Part shown: positions 1 through 9,243 of the stretch, one piece after another
How the letters are laid out: each line of letters opens with the position of its first letter
How positions within the stretch are numbered: position 1 is the first letter of the stretch
Assembly (NCBI GenBank): GCA_051892875.1
Contig: JBJFGR010000025.1
Span: forward strand, 1-21,140
Length of the DNA: 21,140 nt
From: JBJFGR01 sp051892875
GTDB taxonomy: Bacteria > Pseudomonadota > Gammaproteobacteria > Enterobacterales > Succinivibrionaceae
Direction: 5' to 3'
The notes under the pieces: generated by a model
Told to the model about the DNA's origin: nothing
What the model saw: only the letters and a program-made list of their open reading frames with translations
Database searches by the model: none
Position numbers and translations under genes: made by a program

Positions 1-231
1 GTTAGCTAAAAATTCTAATTTTTTCCACTTAAATTTTTAAAGTAAACCTTAATTTCTAATTAGCATACCTTTAACTAACTATTATGATTTATTATACAAA
101 ATCCTAATCATACAGTTATTATTCAAGGCAAATAATGAGTATTACATCACTATAAAAATAAATAAAATAATCAAAATCAACAGATTAAACACAAAAAAAT
201 TTGTTCTAAAGTTACATTTAGCTATTAAAAT

Positions 232-1515
232 CTAGATTCTAGAGCTAATGTCTTTTATAGTATCTATTGTGTATTCCAAATGTTCTTTTGTTAAGGCGTT
301 TGACACAAACATTGCTTCAAATTGCGAAGGTGCTATATATATGCCTGAATCCAACATATAATTAAAATATTTTGTAAACTTTTTAGTATCAGACTTTTGA
401 GCAGTTTGATAATTAATTACTTCTTTTGTTGTAAAAAATGGACATAATAAAGATCCTATTCTGTTTACTTTTACAATATTCCCCATTGACTCTATATACG
501 CATCAGCTAACAACTTCGCATCATCGGCTATTTTTTTATAAATAAGTGGATTGTTCTTTAATATTTTTATAGTTGTAATTCCTGCAGTTGTTGCTATAGG
601 ATTTCCAGCTAATGTTCCAGCTTGATAAACATTTCCAACAGGAGAAACTTTTGACATAATTTCTTTAGAACCACCGTATGCACCTACAGGCATTCCACCG
701 CCAATTATCTTCCCATAGGTTATTAAGTCTGGTACAACTCCAAAATATTCGGAAGCACCACCTAAAGACAATCTAAAACCAGTAATAACTTCATCAAAAA
801 TTAGTAAGGCGCCATTTTTTCTAGTTATATTGCGTAAACCTGTCAAAAAATCATTATTTGGTAAAACAACCCCCATATTTGCAGCAACAGGTTCAACAAT
901 TACCCCTGCTATCTTATTTTCATATTCAGAAAACAACGCTTCAACTTCTAATAAATTATTGTATTCAGCAACTAAAGTACATTCTGTATATTCTTTGGGA
1001 ACACCAGCACTGTTGGGAACTGACGTAGTTAATGCGCCTGAACCTGCTTCTACTAGTAGTCCATCAGCATGTCCATGATAACAACCTCTAAATTTTATAA
1101 TTAAATCTCTACCAGTATAACCTCTGGCTAGTCTAATTGCACTCATTGTAGCTTCCGTACCAGAACAAACAAGTCGCATCATTTCCATAACAGGATTTAC
1201 AGAATGAACCAACTCTGCTAATTCATATTCTTTTTCCGTAGGAGCTCCAAAGGTCAAACCATTAGAACAAGCTTCTTTAACAGCTTCAATAACCTCAGGA
1301 TATGCATGCCCTAAAATATTTGGTCCCCACGAATTTACATAATCAATATATGAATTTCCATCAACATCAATAACAATATCTCTCAAAGCTTTTTTTATAA
1401 ATCGGGGATTTCTATTAACAGACTTAAAAGCTCTAACAGGACTATTAACCCCTCCTGGCAGACGTTTTTTTGATAATTCAAATAATGCTTGTGATTTTTT
1501 TTCAGGTAAATTCAT
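232..1515 (-). CDS. hemL: glutamate-1-semialdehyde 2,1-aminomutase (HemL)
   Basis: PLP-dependent enzyme that converts glutamate-1-semialdehyde to 5-aminolevulinate, the last step of the C5 route to tetrapyrroles; cytosolic. The 427 residues match the usual family length. The N-terminal LPGGVNSPVRAF (19-30), the DEVITGFR motif (241-248) and the PLP lysine K269 in ITYGKIIGGGMPVGAYGG are all visible. It is the last gene of the aprA-aprB-cysD-cysN-hemB-hemL operon, 34 nt after hemB, with a modest GAGAA ribosome-binding site. With hemA about 16 kb upstream on the same strand it completes ALA synthesis. No strong terminator follows; only a weak AT-rich stem (CTAAA/TTTAG followed by a T run, about 200-225) is seen. 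Identification is secure. Confidence 0.97.
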   Translation of the reverse strand: MNLPEKKSQALFELSKKRLPGGVNSPVRAFKSVNRNPRFIKKALRDIVIDVDGNSYIDYVNSWGPNILGHAYPEVIEAVKEACSNGLTFGAPTEKEYELAELVHSVNPVMEMMRLVCSGTEATMSAIRLARGYTGRDLIIKFRGCYHGHADGLLVEAGSGALTTSVPNSAGVPKEYTECTLVAEYNNLLEVEALFSEYENKIAGVIVEPVAANMGVVLPNNDFLTGLRNITRKNGALLIFDEVITGFRLSLGGASEYFGVVPDLITYGKIIGGGMPVGAYGGSKEIMSKVSPVGNVYQAGTLAGNPIATTAGITTIKILKNNPLIYKKIADDAKLLADAYIESMGNIVKVNRIGSLLCPFFTTKEVINYQTAQKSDTKKFTKYFNYMLDSGIYIAPSQFEAMFVSNALTKEHLEYTIDTIKDISSRI

Positions 1516-1549
1516 AAAATTCTCATGTAAAAATATGTTTTAATAGTAC

Positions 1550-2515
1550 TTATTCTAGTAACCATTTTGCTACATCTAAAGCATGGTAGGTGATAATCAA
1601 TTTAGCACCCGCTCTTTTCATTGCTATCATATTCTCAAGAACGATCTTCTTTTCATCAATATAACCAAGTTTAGCAGCAGCTTTTACCATGGCATATTCA
1701 CCACTTACATTATAGGTAACTAATGGTAATCTAGTTATTTGACTAGCTTCTTTTAATACATCAAGATAAGCAAGAGCTGGTTTTACCATAACCATATCAG
1801 CACCTTCAGAAATATCTTCTAAAATTTCCCGAATAGCTTCATTACCGTTTGCAGGATCCATTTGATAAGTTTTTCTATCCCCAAAAGTCGGAGCTGAATT
1901 CGCAGCTTCTCTAAAAGGTGCATAATATGATGATGAAAATTTAGCACTATAAGACATTATTAAGACATCTTTTAAGTTTGCATCATCTAATGCTTTACGA
2001 ATATATCCTACTCGACCATCCATCATATCACTAGGTGCAATAATATCAGCGCCAGCTTGTGCTAAAGCAACCGACATTTTTGCTAACAGAGGTAATGTCT
2101 CGTCATTTAAAATTTTACAATCACATACCAAACCACAATGGCCATGGTCTGTATATTCGCATAAACAAACATCTGCAATAACCACAATTTTTGGATAACG
2201 AAGCTTTATATGCCTAATAGCTTGCGCCACAACACCATGAGGGTTATAGGCTTCAGAACCTTTCGCATCTTTATTTTTAGGAATCCCAAAAAGCAATACT
2301 GCATTAACGCCTAATGCATTCATTCGATCTAATTCTTCATCAATTAGATCAAGGGAATACTGATAAATATCAGGTAATGAATCAATATTTTTTTTAATAT
2401 TTCTACCTTCAACAACAAATAAAGGATATATTAAATCAGATACCGATATACTATTCTCCCTTACCATATCTCTAATAGAAGGTGTTAAGCGTAATCTTCT
2501 TAATCTTGTCTGCAT
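1550..2515 (-). CDS. hemB: porphobilinogen synthase (5-aminolevulinate dehydratase, HemB)
   Basis: Condenses two 5-aminolevulinate molecules to porphobilinogen in the cytosol. The 321 residues are the normal length. The two catalytic lysines are visible, K192 in SYSAKFSSSYYAPFREA and K245 in MVKPALAYLD. The zinc-type cysteine cluster C117, C119 and C127 (DVCLCEYTDHGHCG) is intact, so this is a Zn-dependent rather than Mg-only form. It lies 32 nt downstream of cysN and just before hemL, and is therefore co-transcribed with sulfate-activation genes. That ties porphobilinogen supply to the siroheme demand of sulfite reduction (inference from context). Confidence 0.97.
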   Translation of the reverse strand: MQTRLRRLRLTPSIRDMVRENSISVSDLIYPLFVVEGRNIKKNIDSLPDIYQYSLDLIDEELDRMNALGVNAVLLFGIPKNKDAKGSEAYNPHGVVAQAIRHIKLRYPKIVVIADVCLCEYTDHGHCGLVCDCKILNDETLPLLAKMSVALAQAGADIIAPSDMMDGRVGYIRKALDDANLKDVLIMSYSAKFSSSYYAPFREAANSAPTFGDRKTYQMDPANGNEAIREILEDISEGADMVMVKPALAYLDVLKEASQITRLPLVTYNVSGEYAMVKAAAKLGYIDEKKIVLENMIAMKRAGAKLIITYHALDVAKWLLE

Positions 2516-2547
2516 AAAAATCTTCTACATATTATCAAATTTGCATA

Positions 2548-4146
2548 TTATAAAGACTCTTTGTAAATTTTTTCAACACTGTTTAAAAAATCTTCATTAT
2601 TAATATCTATATTAAGCTGTCTAATGCTAGAATCAATACCTTTATCACCTACTATTAGTACCACTATACCTACATTTACCAAATTTAAGATAACTGAATT
2701 ATCTAAATCTGTATTTTCTGTTAAAACATACTGATATGTACGACGACCTTTAATCAACAATTCTCTTTCAGCTTTTGCAACAATAGATAAATCCTTCTGA
2801 ATACCTAAAAATCTAACAGCCAAACCTGTTTGTTGAATATTTTGAGCACGTAATTCAGAAATAGTTTTACCTGGTTTTAAATTTAGGATATCTGTAACAA
2901 TACCACAAGCTGCTGTCATATTTGTCACACGATCAATTAATATAAATTCCCCAAGAACTTTATGATTACTAAATAAATCCATAACTATTGGTTCTGAGGT
3001 TGAAATAACACAGGAGGCTATTTCATTTTTTTCTAAGGTATTACATACATTTTCTTTTCCTGTATTAACGTCAACACTGTAATTAATTTTTTCAACTTTA
3101 CCAGAGATAAGCTTAGTACCTAATTTTATAAAACCATCAAAATTATTATCTAAATGAACATCTGACATCCATAAAATAGTAGCTACAAAACCATTAGCAA
3201 CTTTTATAGTATTTGCATTTCTAAGCAGAACACAACCTCTAGAAGTATCTACTTCTCGATCTAATTGAATTGTAACAGGTTGACCAACCCTAGCAGAATC
3301 ACATTCCTTATCACCCACTAAAATACTTCTAACATGAGCCTTTTCGCCACTAGGTAAAGTTGTAACTTCTTCACCAATAGAAATTACCCCTGATTCAATT
3401 TGACCTTGAAAACCTCTAAATTCACGATTAGGGCGACTAACACGCTGGATAGGCACATAAAAACCATCTTCAGGAATATCTTCTGAAACATTAACCTCTT
3501 CTAGATAATTAACTAATGCCGGTCCATTATACCAAGGTGTATTATGTGATTTAACAGTAACATTATCCCCTTCAGTTGCTGAAACAGGAATTATCTGCAC
3601 ACAATAAAGATTTAATTCACGTTGCAATTCGTCTATCTGCTTTTTTATTTCATTAAATCTATTTTCATCAAAGCCAATTAAATCCATTTTGTTTATAGCA
3701 AATACAAAATATTTAATTCCCATTAATGAACAAATTCTAGCATGTCTTCTTGTTTGAACAAGAACCCCTAAAGTAGCATCTATCAGTATGATGGCAAGAT
3801 CTGCAAATGAAGCACCAACAGCCATATTTCGAGTATATTCTTCATGACCTGGAGTATCAGCTACAATAAAACTTCGTTTTGAAGTTGTAAAATAACGATA
3901 AGCGACATCAATAGTAATACCTTGTTCTCTTTCTGCTAATAATCCATCTAAAAGCAGAGAAAAATCGATTTTGCCACCTCTACTCCCTATTTTTGAGTCT
4001 AATTCAAGGGCTTGAATTTGGTCTGCATATAAAAGTTTTGAATCATATAAAATATGACCAATTAAAGTAGATTTTCCATCATCTACAGAACCACAAGTAA
4101 TAAACTTTAATAAAGAATGTTGTTTACTTTTATCATTAAAACTCAT
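2548..4146 (-). CDS. cysN: sulfate adenylyltransferase subunit 1, GTPase (CysN)
   Basis: GTPase subunit of the CysDN ATP sulfurylase; GTP hydrolysis drives formation of adenosine 5'-phosphosulfate (APS) from sulfate and ATP. I chose the ATG at 4146 (532 residues), one base after the cysD stop and about 10 nt after an AAGGG ribosome-binding site. An in-frame ATG at 4197 would overlap cysD by 50 nt and add a non-conserved 17-residue leader. In the 532-residue numbering the G motifs are GSVDDGKS (19-26), DTPGH (97-101) and NKMD (152-155), followed by EF-Tu-like beta-barrel domains. There is no C-terminal APS kinase (CysC) domain, and no separate cysC in the window, consistent with a route that stops at APS. 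Partner of CysD. Confidence 0.95.
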   Translation of the reverse strand: MSFNDKSKQHSLLKFITCGSVDDGKSTLIGHILYDSKLLYADQIQALELDSKIGSRGGKIDFSLLLDGLLAEREQGITIDVAYRYFTTSKRSFIVADTPGHEEYTRNMAVGASFADLAIILIDATLGVLVQTRRHARICSLMGIKYFVFAINKMDLIGFDENRFNEIKKQIDELQRELNLYCVQIIPVSATEGDNVTVKSHNTPWYNGPALVNYLEEVNVSEDIPEDGFYVPIQRVSRPNREFRGFQGQIESGVISIGEEVTTLPSGEKAHVRSILVGDKECDSARVGQPVTIQLDREVDTSRGCVLLRNANTIKVANGFVATILWMSDVHLDNNFDGFIKLGTKLISGKVEKINYSVDVNTGKENVCNTLEKNEIASCVISTSEPIVMDLFSNHKVLGEFILIDRVTNMTAACGIVTDILNLKPGKTISELRAQNIQQTGLAVRFLGIQKDLSIVAKAERELLIKGRRTYQYVLTENTDLDNSVILNLVNVGIVVLIVGDKGIDSSIRQLNIDINNEDFLNSVEKIYKESL

Positions 4147-4147
4147 T

Positions 4148-5047
4148 TTAGAAATACCCTTCTCTCTTTCTTCTTTCCATACTACCAGCAGCCTCATGAT
4201 CGATCACTCTACTTGTTCTTTCAGAAGAAACTGCTCCCATTGTTTCTGTTATAATTTCATCTAAAGTATGAGCTGTAGATTCCATACCACCTGTTAATGG
4301 ATAACATCCTAAAGTTCTAAAACGAACAGACTTATATTCAATTTTTTCACCTTCTCGTAATTTTAAACGATCATCATCAACCATTATGATATTACCATCC
4401 CTTACAATAACGGGTCTTTCTTTCGCAAAATACAATGGTACGATATCAATATTCTCTTTTCTAATATATTCCCAAATATCTCTTTCAGTCCAATTTGATA
4501 TAGGGAAAACTCTTATGGATTCACCCTTCATAATTTTTGTATTATAAAGTTTCCACATTTCTGGTCTTTGATTCTTAGGATCCCATGCTTGAGCCGAATT
4601 TCTAAATGAAAAAATTCTTTCTTTTGCTCTAGACTTTTCTTCATCTCTTCTTCCGCCCCCAAAAGCTGCGGTAAATTTATACTTATTTATAGCCTGCTTT
4701 AGAGCTTGAGTTTTCATAATATCGGTATAAGCAGAACCATGTTCAAAAGGATTAATACCTTGTTTAACACCATCTTCATTAGTATAAACAAGCATTTCAA
4801 TACCCAACTTCTTAGCAATCTTATCCCGAAACTCTATCATTTCTTTAAATTTCCAAGTTGTATCTACATGCAAAAAAGGAAAAGGAGGTTTTTCAGGATA
4901 AAAAGCTTTCATAGCAAGATGAAGCATTACAGAACTATCTTTACCTATAGAATAAAGCATAACAGGATTTTCACATTCTGCAGCAACTTCTCTGATAATA
5001 TAAATAGACTCTGCTTCCAATTTTTCTAAATGTGTTAATTCACTCAT
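4148..5047 (-). CDS. cysD: sulfate adenylyltransferase subunit 2, PP-loop ATPase (CysD)
   Basis: Catalytic subunit of ATP sulfurylase, forming APS from ATP and sulfate together with CysN. The 299 residues are typical. The N-type ATP pyrophosphatase PP-loop SIGKDSS lies at residues 33-39, and the family motifs FGGGRRDEEKSRAKERI and VFPISNWTERDIWEYI are clear. The ribosome-binding site is AGAGG; the gene starts 11 nt after aprB and ends one base before the preferred cysN start, so it is in the middle of an operon and probably translationally coupled to cysN. The CysD/CysN type is assimilatory in most bacteria; here it sits next to an AprBA-type APS reductase instead of cysH/cysC. Confidence 0.96.
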   Translation of the reverse strand: MSELTHLEKLEAESIYIIREVAAECENPVMLYSIGKDSSVMLHLAMKAFYPEKPPFPFLHVDTTWKFKEMIEFRDKIAKKLGIEMLVYTNEDGVKQGINPFEHGSAYTDIMKTQALKQAINKYKFTAAFGGGRRDEEKSRAKERIFSFRNSAQAWDPKNQRPEMWKLYNTKIMKGESIRVFPISNWTERDIWEYIRKENIDIVPLYFAKERPVIVRDGNIIMVDDDRLKLREGEKIEYKSVRFRTLGCYPLTGGMESTAHTLDEIITETMGAVSSERTSRVIDHEAAGSMERRKREGYF

Positions 5048-5058
5048 TGTAAAACCTC

Positions 5059-5382
5059 TTAATACTTATTAGCATTTTTTGCATTTACTTCGATACATTG
5101 GGTATCGCCGTTAATATCAGTTATTTTCCAAAAACTAATAAAATTCTTTCTAGTAACAGATAATGTTGAACCAGTTCCCCCAATATCTGCACCTAAATAA
5201 AATTTAATCGCCTGATTAGGGCAGGATTTTACGCAAGATGTACACCCCCAACAATCACGAGGGTGTTTCATAAGAACTTTGCATTTTAATCTTTCACCCT
5301 TTAATTTTAATAAATTACCAGGACACTGTTCAACACATCTACCACAACCAATACACTTAGATTCATCAATTATTATGCTCAT
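5059..5382 (-). CDS. aprB: adenylylsulfate reductase beta-like subunit, 2x[4Fe-4S] ferredoxin (AprB-like)
   Basis: Small iron-sulfur subunit expected to pass electrons to the AprA-like flavoprotein for APS reduction to sulfite and AMP. I chose the ATG at 5382 (107 residues), which follows an AGAGGTGG ribosome-binding site; an upstream in-frame ATG at 5409 has no better support. Two cluster motifs are present: C10-x2-C13-x2-C16-x3-C20 and C44-x2-C47-x2-C50-x3-C54, the second in RDCWGCTSCVKSCP, the tryptophan-containing form typical of AprB. It overlaps the aprA stop by 17 nt. It is clearly shorter than dissimilatory AprB (about 150 residues) and lacks most of the C-terminal tail that wraps the alpha subunit in those enzymes. 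The subunit assignment rests on these motifs plus context. Confidence 0.88.
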   Translation of the reverse strand: MSIIIDESKCIGCGRCVEQCPGNLLKLKGERLKCKVLMKHPRDCWGCTSCVKSCPNQAIKFYLGADIGGTGSTLSVTRKNFISFWKITDINGDTQCIEVNAKNANKY

Positions 5383-7087
5383 ACTTTTTACCACCTCTAA
5401 CCAGATCACGTTTAATAATTTTTACAAATCCGTTCTCCAATACTGAATTTATATATAATTCGAATTCAGTATTTTTTTCAGGATAATCAGCATTTTCAGC
5501 AAAACAGTGCCATCTAGTCTCTTTACGAGCTTCTAAATGAGCAATAACAGCTAGACACACAAGTAATCTATCAGACACTTCATAAATTCTAAGCAAATCG
5601 TCGGTATCATCTGCATGTAATTTATTTACTAAATTCTGTAATGACTTTATTTGTTCAGAAGCTATTTTTAAAGATGACTCGTTATACTTATAATGAGTTG
5701 AAATACCACCTGCATATTGGTCCATAATTTTTTGCATAGCTTCTTCAATATCTTCAATAGAGAATATAGAATCTTGAGAAAAATATTTTGAATAATTATC
5801 AAAAATTTTAGCTTTTGAAGTTATTTCAATTGGTGAAGAAGATATTCTGTTGCTATCACTATTTAAATTTTTAAAGTTATTAATAATAGCTTCTGCTGCA
5901 ATTTTTCCTTCAGCTAATGCACCTGTAACATATTTTTGAGGTGCACCACCTGCCACATCACCAACAGCATATAATCCTTTTATAGTGGTTTCTCTATTAT
6001 TATCAATCCAATAACCACTTGCTGTATGACCTCCGACGATATATGGTTCAGTTCCTTCTATTTCAACATTTTTAACTTTTGGACCATTTTTAGATTCTAA
6101 CCATTTTAAAGTTTGACTAGGAGCCATATTAAGATATGCTTTATAAAGTTCTTCTTGTTGATTATCAGAAATAGTATCAGTTTTTAAATAACAAGGACCT
6201 TTTCCAGCTAAATTTTCAGAAACTGTTCCATAAAGTCGTTGTGAAGTAGTTAAACCATACTTTTGTTCATAAATTTCTCCCAAAGAATTTACTTGTTTCG
6301 CACCCACCCCCTGAGCAATAGTTCCTGTTGGTGCTATTGTATCTTTACATCTAAGAGCAATAAAACGCATTTCAAAAGTTGTCATTTCAGCACCAGCTTT
6401 TAAACCAAAAGCGTAACCGGCACCAGTATTAAATGGAGAATACCATATTTTGTGTCTTGAAAATCCTGGATTATTAGGTCTATATAATCCTGCAGCACCA
6501 CCTGTTGCTACAATCACATATTTAGCACTTATATCATAATAAACATTATCATTCACACTAAATCCATAAGCACCAGTAGCATATTTTAGGCTTTTGTTAT
6601 TAACAATTGATTCACTAAGCTTTAGGTCCGTAATATTTACATGATTAATAACAAAAATTTTTGATTTATACTCTTCCACAGCTTTAGCTAACAAAAGCTT
6701 AAAATTTTCACCATTAATCTTAATATTACGATTACCACGGGTTACATATTTTCCTTCTGAATCCTTTAAAATAACTAAACCTAAATCTTCCATTTCTTTA
6801 GTTACTTCATTTAATCGTTCAGATAAACTTAATAACAGATCTTCACGAGCTATTCCATCAGCATCATGGAGACAGTAATCAACATAATCTTGAGGAGTTC
6901 TGCCTTCTGTTATATAGGCATTCAAAGCATTCACCCCTGCTGCTAAACAACCACTACGATTTATATTAGCTTTTTCAGCGATAATAACTTTCAAATCACT
7001 CAATTTTGCTAATTGATAAGCAGCAAAACAACCTGCTGTTCCACCACCTATAATCAATACATCTGTATTTAATTCTTTTATATCCAT
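5366..7087 (-). CDS. aprA: adenylylsulfate reductase alpha-like flavoprotein (AprA-like)
   Basis: FAD enzyme of the fumarate reductase/AprA/NadB superfamily, assigned to reduction of APS to sulfite because it lies with an AprB-like ferredoxin and cysDN. Visible: FAD Rossmann motif IGGGTAGC (13-20), INRSGCLAAGVNALNAYI (42-59), EMRFIALRCKDTIAPTG (239-255) near the expected substrate arginine region, GGHTASGYW (352-360) with a candidate catalytic His354, GDVAGG (376-381), and a C-terminal RKETRWHCFAENADYPE (521-537). It is 573 residues, shorter than typical dissimilatory AprA (above 600). The start follows a near-consensus promoter, but the ribosome-binding site is weak. A fumarate reductase flavoprotein is the alternative; the partner and neighbours argue against it. 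No qmo or sat genes accompany it, which favours an assimilatory role. Confidence 0.85.
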   Translation of the reverse strand: MDIKELNTDVLIIGGGTAGCFAAYQLAKLSDLKVIIAEKANINRSGCLAAGVNALNAYITEGRTPQDYVDYCLHDADGIAREDLLLSLSERLNEVTKEMEDLGLVILKDSEGKYVTRGNRNIKINGENFKLLLAKAVEEYKSKIFVINHVNITDLKLSESIVNNKSLKYATGAYGFSVNDNVYYDISAKYVIVATGGAAGLYRPNNPGFSRHKIWYSPFNTGAGYAFGLKAGAEMTTFEMRFIALRCKDTIAPTGTIAQGVGAKQVNSLGEIYEQKYGLTTSQRLYGTVSENLAGKGPCYLKTDTISDNQQEELYKAYLNMAPSQTLKWLESKNGPKVKNVEIEGTEPYIVGGHTASGYWIDNNRETTIKGLYAVGDVAGGAPQKYVTGALAEGKIAAEAIINNFKNLNSDSNRISSSPIEITSKAKIFDNYSKYFSQDSIFSIEDIEEAMQKIMDQYAGGISTHYKYNESSLKIASEQIKSLQNLVNKLHADDTDDLLRIYEVSDRLLVCLAVIAHLEARKETRWHCFAENADYPEKNTEFELYINSVLENGFVKIIKRDLVRGGKKYEHNN

Positions 7088-7137
7088 AACTAATAATACA
7101 CACTTTATATTCTTACTATTCCTATTGATATACTATG

Positions 7138-7166
7138 ATAATATACAATAAAAAAATTAATGTCAA
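7138..7166 (-). promoter_or_regulatory. sigma-70-type promoter of the aprA-aprB-cysDN-hemBL operon
   Basis: On the minus strand a perfect TTGACA (7161-7166) is followed after 17 nt by TATTAT (7138-7143). The predicted start is near 7131, giving a leader of about 44 nt before aprA. It lies just downstream of the cysA terminator, so this operon is an independent unit. Confidence 0.75.
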
Positions 7167-7205
7167 TAAAAATATACTGAATTGATATGAATTCTAAGAT
7201 TTATA

Positions 7206-7238
7206 AATAAAAAAGGACATCACAGATGTCCTAAAAAA
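7206..7238 (-). terminator. intrinsic terminator after the sulfate transporter operon
   Basis: Perfect 8-bp stem AGGACATC / GATGTCCT (7214-7221 with 7225-7232) with a 3-nt loop. On the minus strand it is followed by TTTTTTATTT, and on the plus strand by CTAAAAAAC, so termination should favour the minus direction. It lies about 70 nt beyond the cysA stop and separates cysA from the aprA promoter. Confidence 0.8.
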
Positions 7239-7290
7239 CTATAAAAAGAGAAAATTTAATTAGCAAGTCTTTATGAATTAAGATTTTTTT

Positions 7291-7314
7291 AAATAATTAA
7301 ATAATTAAATAATA
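7291..7314. repeat. AT-rich 8-bp tandem repeat across the cysA stop
   Basis: Three copies of AAATAATT (third copy ends in A). The repeat overlaps the cysA stop codon at 7305, so slippage could alter the last residues of CysA, but the C-terminal end of this protein is not conserved. Confidence 0.55.
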
Positions 7315-8390
7315 TAATTACTATTATCATTAGCTAATGCTAAATTATGAACAGTAAAAGCTTTATCTCCATCTAATTGAAACATTTTATTAATAAATAT
7401 ATCAACCTTTTCACCTACTGAGATTGGTTGTGATGACAAAGGATAATTTACAGTCAAATGTTCACCTTTAACTTCCACTTTTAATTCTATAGAAGAACCT
7501 CTGAAAAATAAATTTTCAACAACACCTTCTTCACTAGAAGCAACATACTTTATTGTAGTGTCTTTACTAATAGAAATGAATTCAGGTCTAATTATAGCTT
7601 TCACACCATGATCAAGGTCCTCAAACCCTCTAAATTTCTTTGGATTATTTACAATTGTAGGGGAACCGATAAATTGAGCCACAAAAGCTGAAGTAGGATT
7701 TTGATAAACATCAATTGGAGTTCCAACTTGTTCAATTTTACCATGATTAGTGATAATAATTTGATCAGCCACCTCTATAGCTTCTTCTTGGTCATGTGTT
7801 ACAAAAATACTTGTAATACCCACAGAATGAATAAGTTGTTTCAACCAACTACGTAATTCCTGTCTTACTTTAGCATCAATAGCAGCAAAAGGTTCATCTA
7901 ACAATAATAAATTTGGTTGTACAGCCAAGGCCCTAGCAAAAGCTACTCTCTGACGTTGTCCGCCTGATAATTGGTTTGGATAACGTTTTTCCATTCCTTT
8001 CAAGCCAACTAATTCTATCAAGGAATTGACTCTTTCTTTAATTTCTGATTTGGGTCTTTTTTCAATTACCAATCCAAAGGCTATATTATCAAACACAGTC
8101 TTATATCTAAATAAAGCATAGCTTTGAAATACAAAACCGATCCCCCTTTTACTCGCAGGAACTTTATTTACCAATTTTCCGCCTATATATATCTCACCTG
8201 AATCAGGAGTTTCAAGACCTGCTAATATACGTAAAATTGTTGTTTTGCCACTACCACTTGATCCTAATAAACCAACTAATTGACCTTTTTTAACTAAAAA
8301 ACTAACGTCATTAGATGCTTTAAAATCACCAAAATTTTTATTTATATGTTTTAATTCAACATAATTTTCAATGTTTGCAATATTATTCAT
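7305..8390 (-). CDS. cysA: sulfate/thiosulfate ABC transporter ATPase (CysA)
   Basis: ATP-hydrolysing subunit of the sulfate importer, on the cytoplasmic face of the membrane. The 361 residues include Walker A GSSGSGKT (43-50), the Q-loop FVFQSYALFRY (87-97), the ABC signature LSGGQRQR (141-148), Walker B LLLLDEP (161-167) and the switch histidine in FVTHDQEEA (196-204). A C-terminal TOBE-like domain follows from about residue 235. The order after sbp, cysT and cysW and the FRYKTVFDNIAFGL segment are typical of CysA. The gene starts 2 nt after the cysW stop, with an AAGGAATT site inside the end of cysW. Substrate is inferred from the operon. Confidence 0.93.
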   Translation of the reverse strand: MNNIANIENYVELKHINKNFGDFKASNDVSFLVKKGQLVGLLGSSGSGKTTILRILAGLETPDSGEIYIGGKLVNKVPASKRGIGFVFQSYALFRYKTVFDNIAFGLVIEKRPKSEIKERVNSLIELVGLKGMEKRYPNQLSGGQRQRVAFARALAVQPNLLLLDEPFAAIDAKVRQELRSWLKQLIHSVGITSIFVTHDQEEAIEVADQIIITNHGKIEQVGTPIDVYQNPTSAFVAQFIGSPTIVNNPKKFRGFEDLDHGVKAIIRPEFISISKDTTIKYVASSEEGVVENLFFRGSSIELKVEVKGEHLTVNYPLSSQPISVGEKVDIFINKMFQLDGDKAFTVHNLALANDNSNYII

Positions 8391-8392
8391 TT

Positions 8393-9232
8393 TTAATTCC
8401 TTAACTCTTTCTTCTTTCCATGATGTTCTAAAACATTACGCAACACTAATATAATTAAAGCCATTACTACCAAAATTGATGAAATTGCAAACGCTCCAGT
8501 AAAATCATATCCTTGATACAATAACTCTATATGTAATGGCATTGTATTAGTTTTTCCTCTTAAATGACCTGACAAAACAGATACAGCCCCAAATTCTCCC
8601 ATTGCTCTTGCGGTACATAACACAATACCATACAGTAATGCCCATTTAATATGAGGAAAAGTTATTTCTCTAAATATTTTAAACGCACCAGCCCCCATTA
8701 AAGACGCAGCTTCTTCTTCATCTTTACCTTGAACGTTTAATACAGGTATAACTTCTCTAGATATAAAAGGAAAGGTCACAAAAATTGTAGCCAACACTAT
8801 ACCAGGTACAGCAAAAATTATTTTTATATTTAATTCTTGTAAATACGGATATAAAAAACTTTGTCTACCAAAAGTTAACACAAATATTAAACCAGCAATT
8901 ATTGGTGATATAGTTAAGGGTAAATCAATTAAAGCTGAAAGCATTTTTTTTCCTTTAAATGAAAATTTTGTAAGCAACCACGCTGCATATACCCCAAAAA
9001 TTGTATTAATTATTACTGTTATAACTGTTACTTCCAATGTTAAAACCATTGATTTCAATGCATATTTATCTACAACAGCTGTTAAAAAGAAATCCCAACC
9101 AGAACGCAATGCGGTCGTAACAACGTATAGTAATGGTAAAACAAGCATTATTCCTAAAAATAGAAAAGAAATACTTATTAATCCCCACTTTACTATCTTG
9201 TTTTCTTTATGTAATGAATTATTATTTTCCAT
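8393..9232 (-). CDS. cysW: sulfate ABC transporter permease (CysW)
   Basis: Inner-membrane permease that pairs with CysT to form the sulfate channel. The 279 residues carry about six hydrophobic segments, and the EAA loop that contacts CysA is at 172-182 (EEEAASLMGAG). The motif TARAMGEFGAVSVLSGHLRGKTNTMPLHIE is characteristic of CysW, here near the C-terminus. The ribosome-binding site AAGGAAG lies in the 11-nt gap after cysT. Thiosulfate transport cannot be excluded from sequence. Confidence 0.93.
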   Translation of the reverse strand: MENNNSLHKENKIVKWGLISISFLFLGIMLVLPLLYVVTTALRSGWDFFLTAVVDKYALKSMVLTLEVTVITVIINTIFGVYAAWLLTKFSFKGKKMLSALIDLPLTISPIIAGLIFVLTFGRQSFLYPYLQELNIKIIFAVPGIVLATIFVTFPFISREVIPVLNVQGKDEEEAASLMGAGAFKIFREITFPHIKWALLYGIVLCTARAMGEFGAVSVLSGHLRGKTNTMPLHIELLYQGYDFTGAFAISSILVVMALIILVLRNVLEHHGKKKELRN

Positions 9233-9243
9233 TAAAAACTTCC

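Noticed and set aside
231..243. TCTAGATTCTAGA palindrome at the end of hemL
   Set aside because: Short, partly coding, and not followed by a T-run; most likely chance.
830..1078. 82-codon plus-strand open frame inside hemL
   Set aside because: It lies antisense within a fully conserved HemL coding region and has no recognisable motif.
4147..4197. Upstream ATG at 4197 as the cysN start
   Set aside because: It would overlap cysD by 50 nt and add a leader foreign to the CysN family, while the ATG at 4146 has a ribosome-binding site and standard spacing.
4706..5029. 107-codon plus-strand open frame inside cysD
   Set aside because: Antisense shadow of a conserved gene; its phenylalanine- and histidine-rich composition is that of a reverse-frame artefact.
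5366..7087. Fumarate reductase flavoprotein instead of AprA
   Set aside because: It shares the superfamily, but the AprB-like two-cluster ferredoxin, overlap with it, and the following cysDN favour an APS reductase; no frdB/C-like genes are present.
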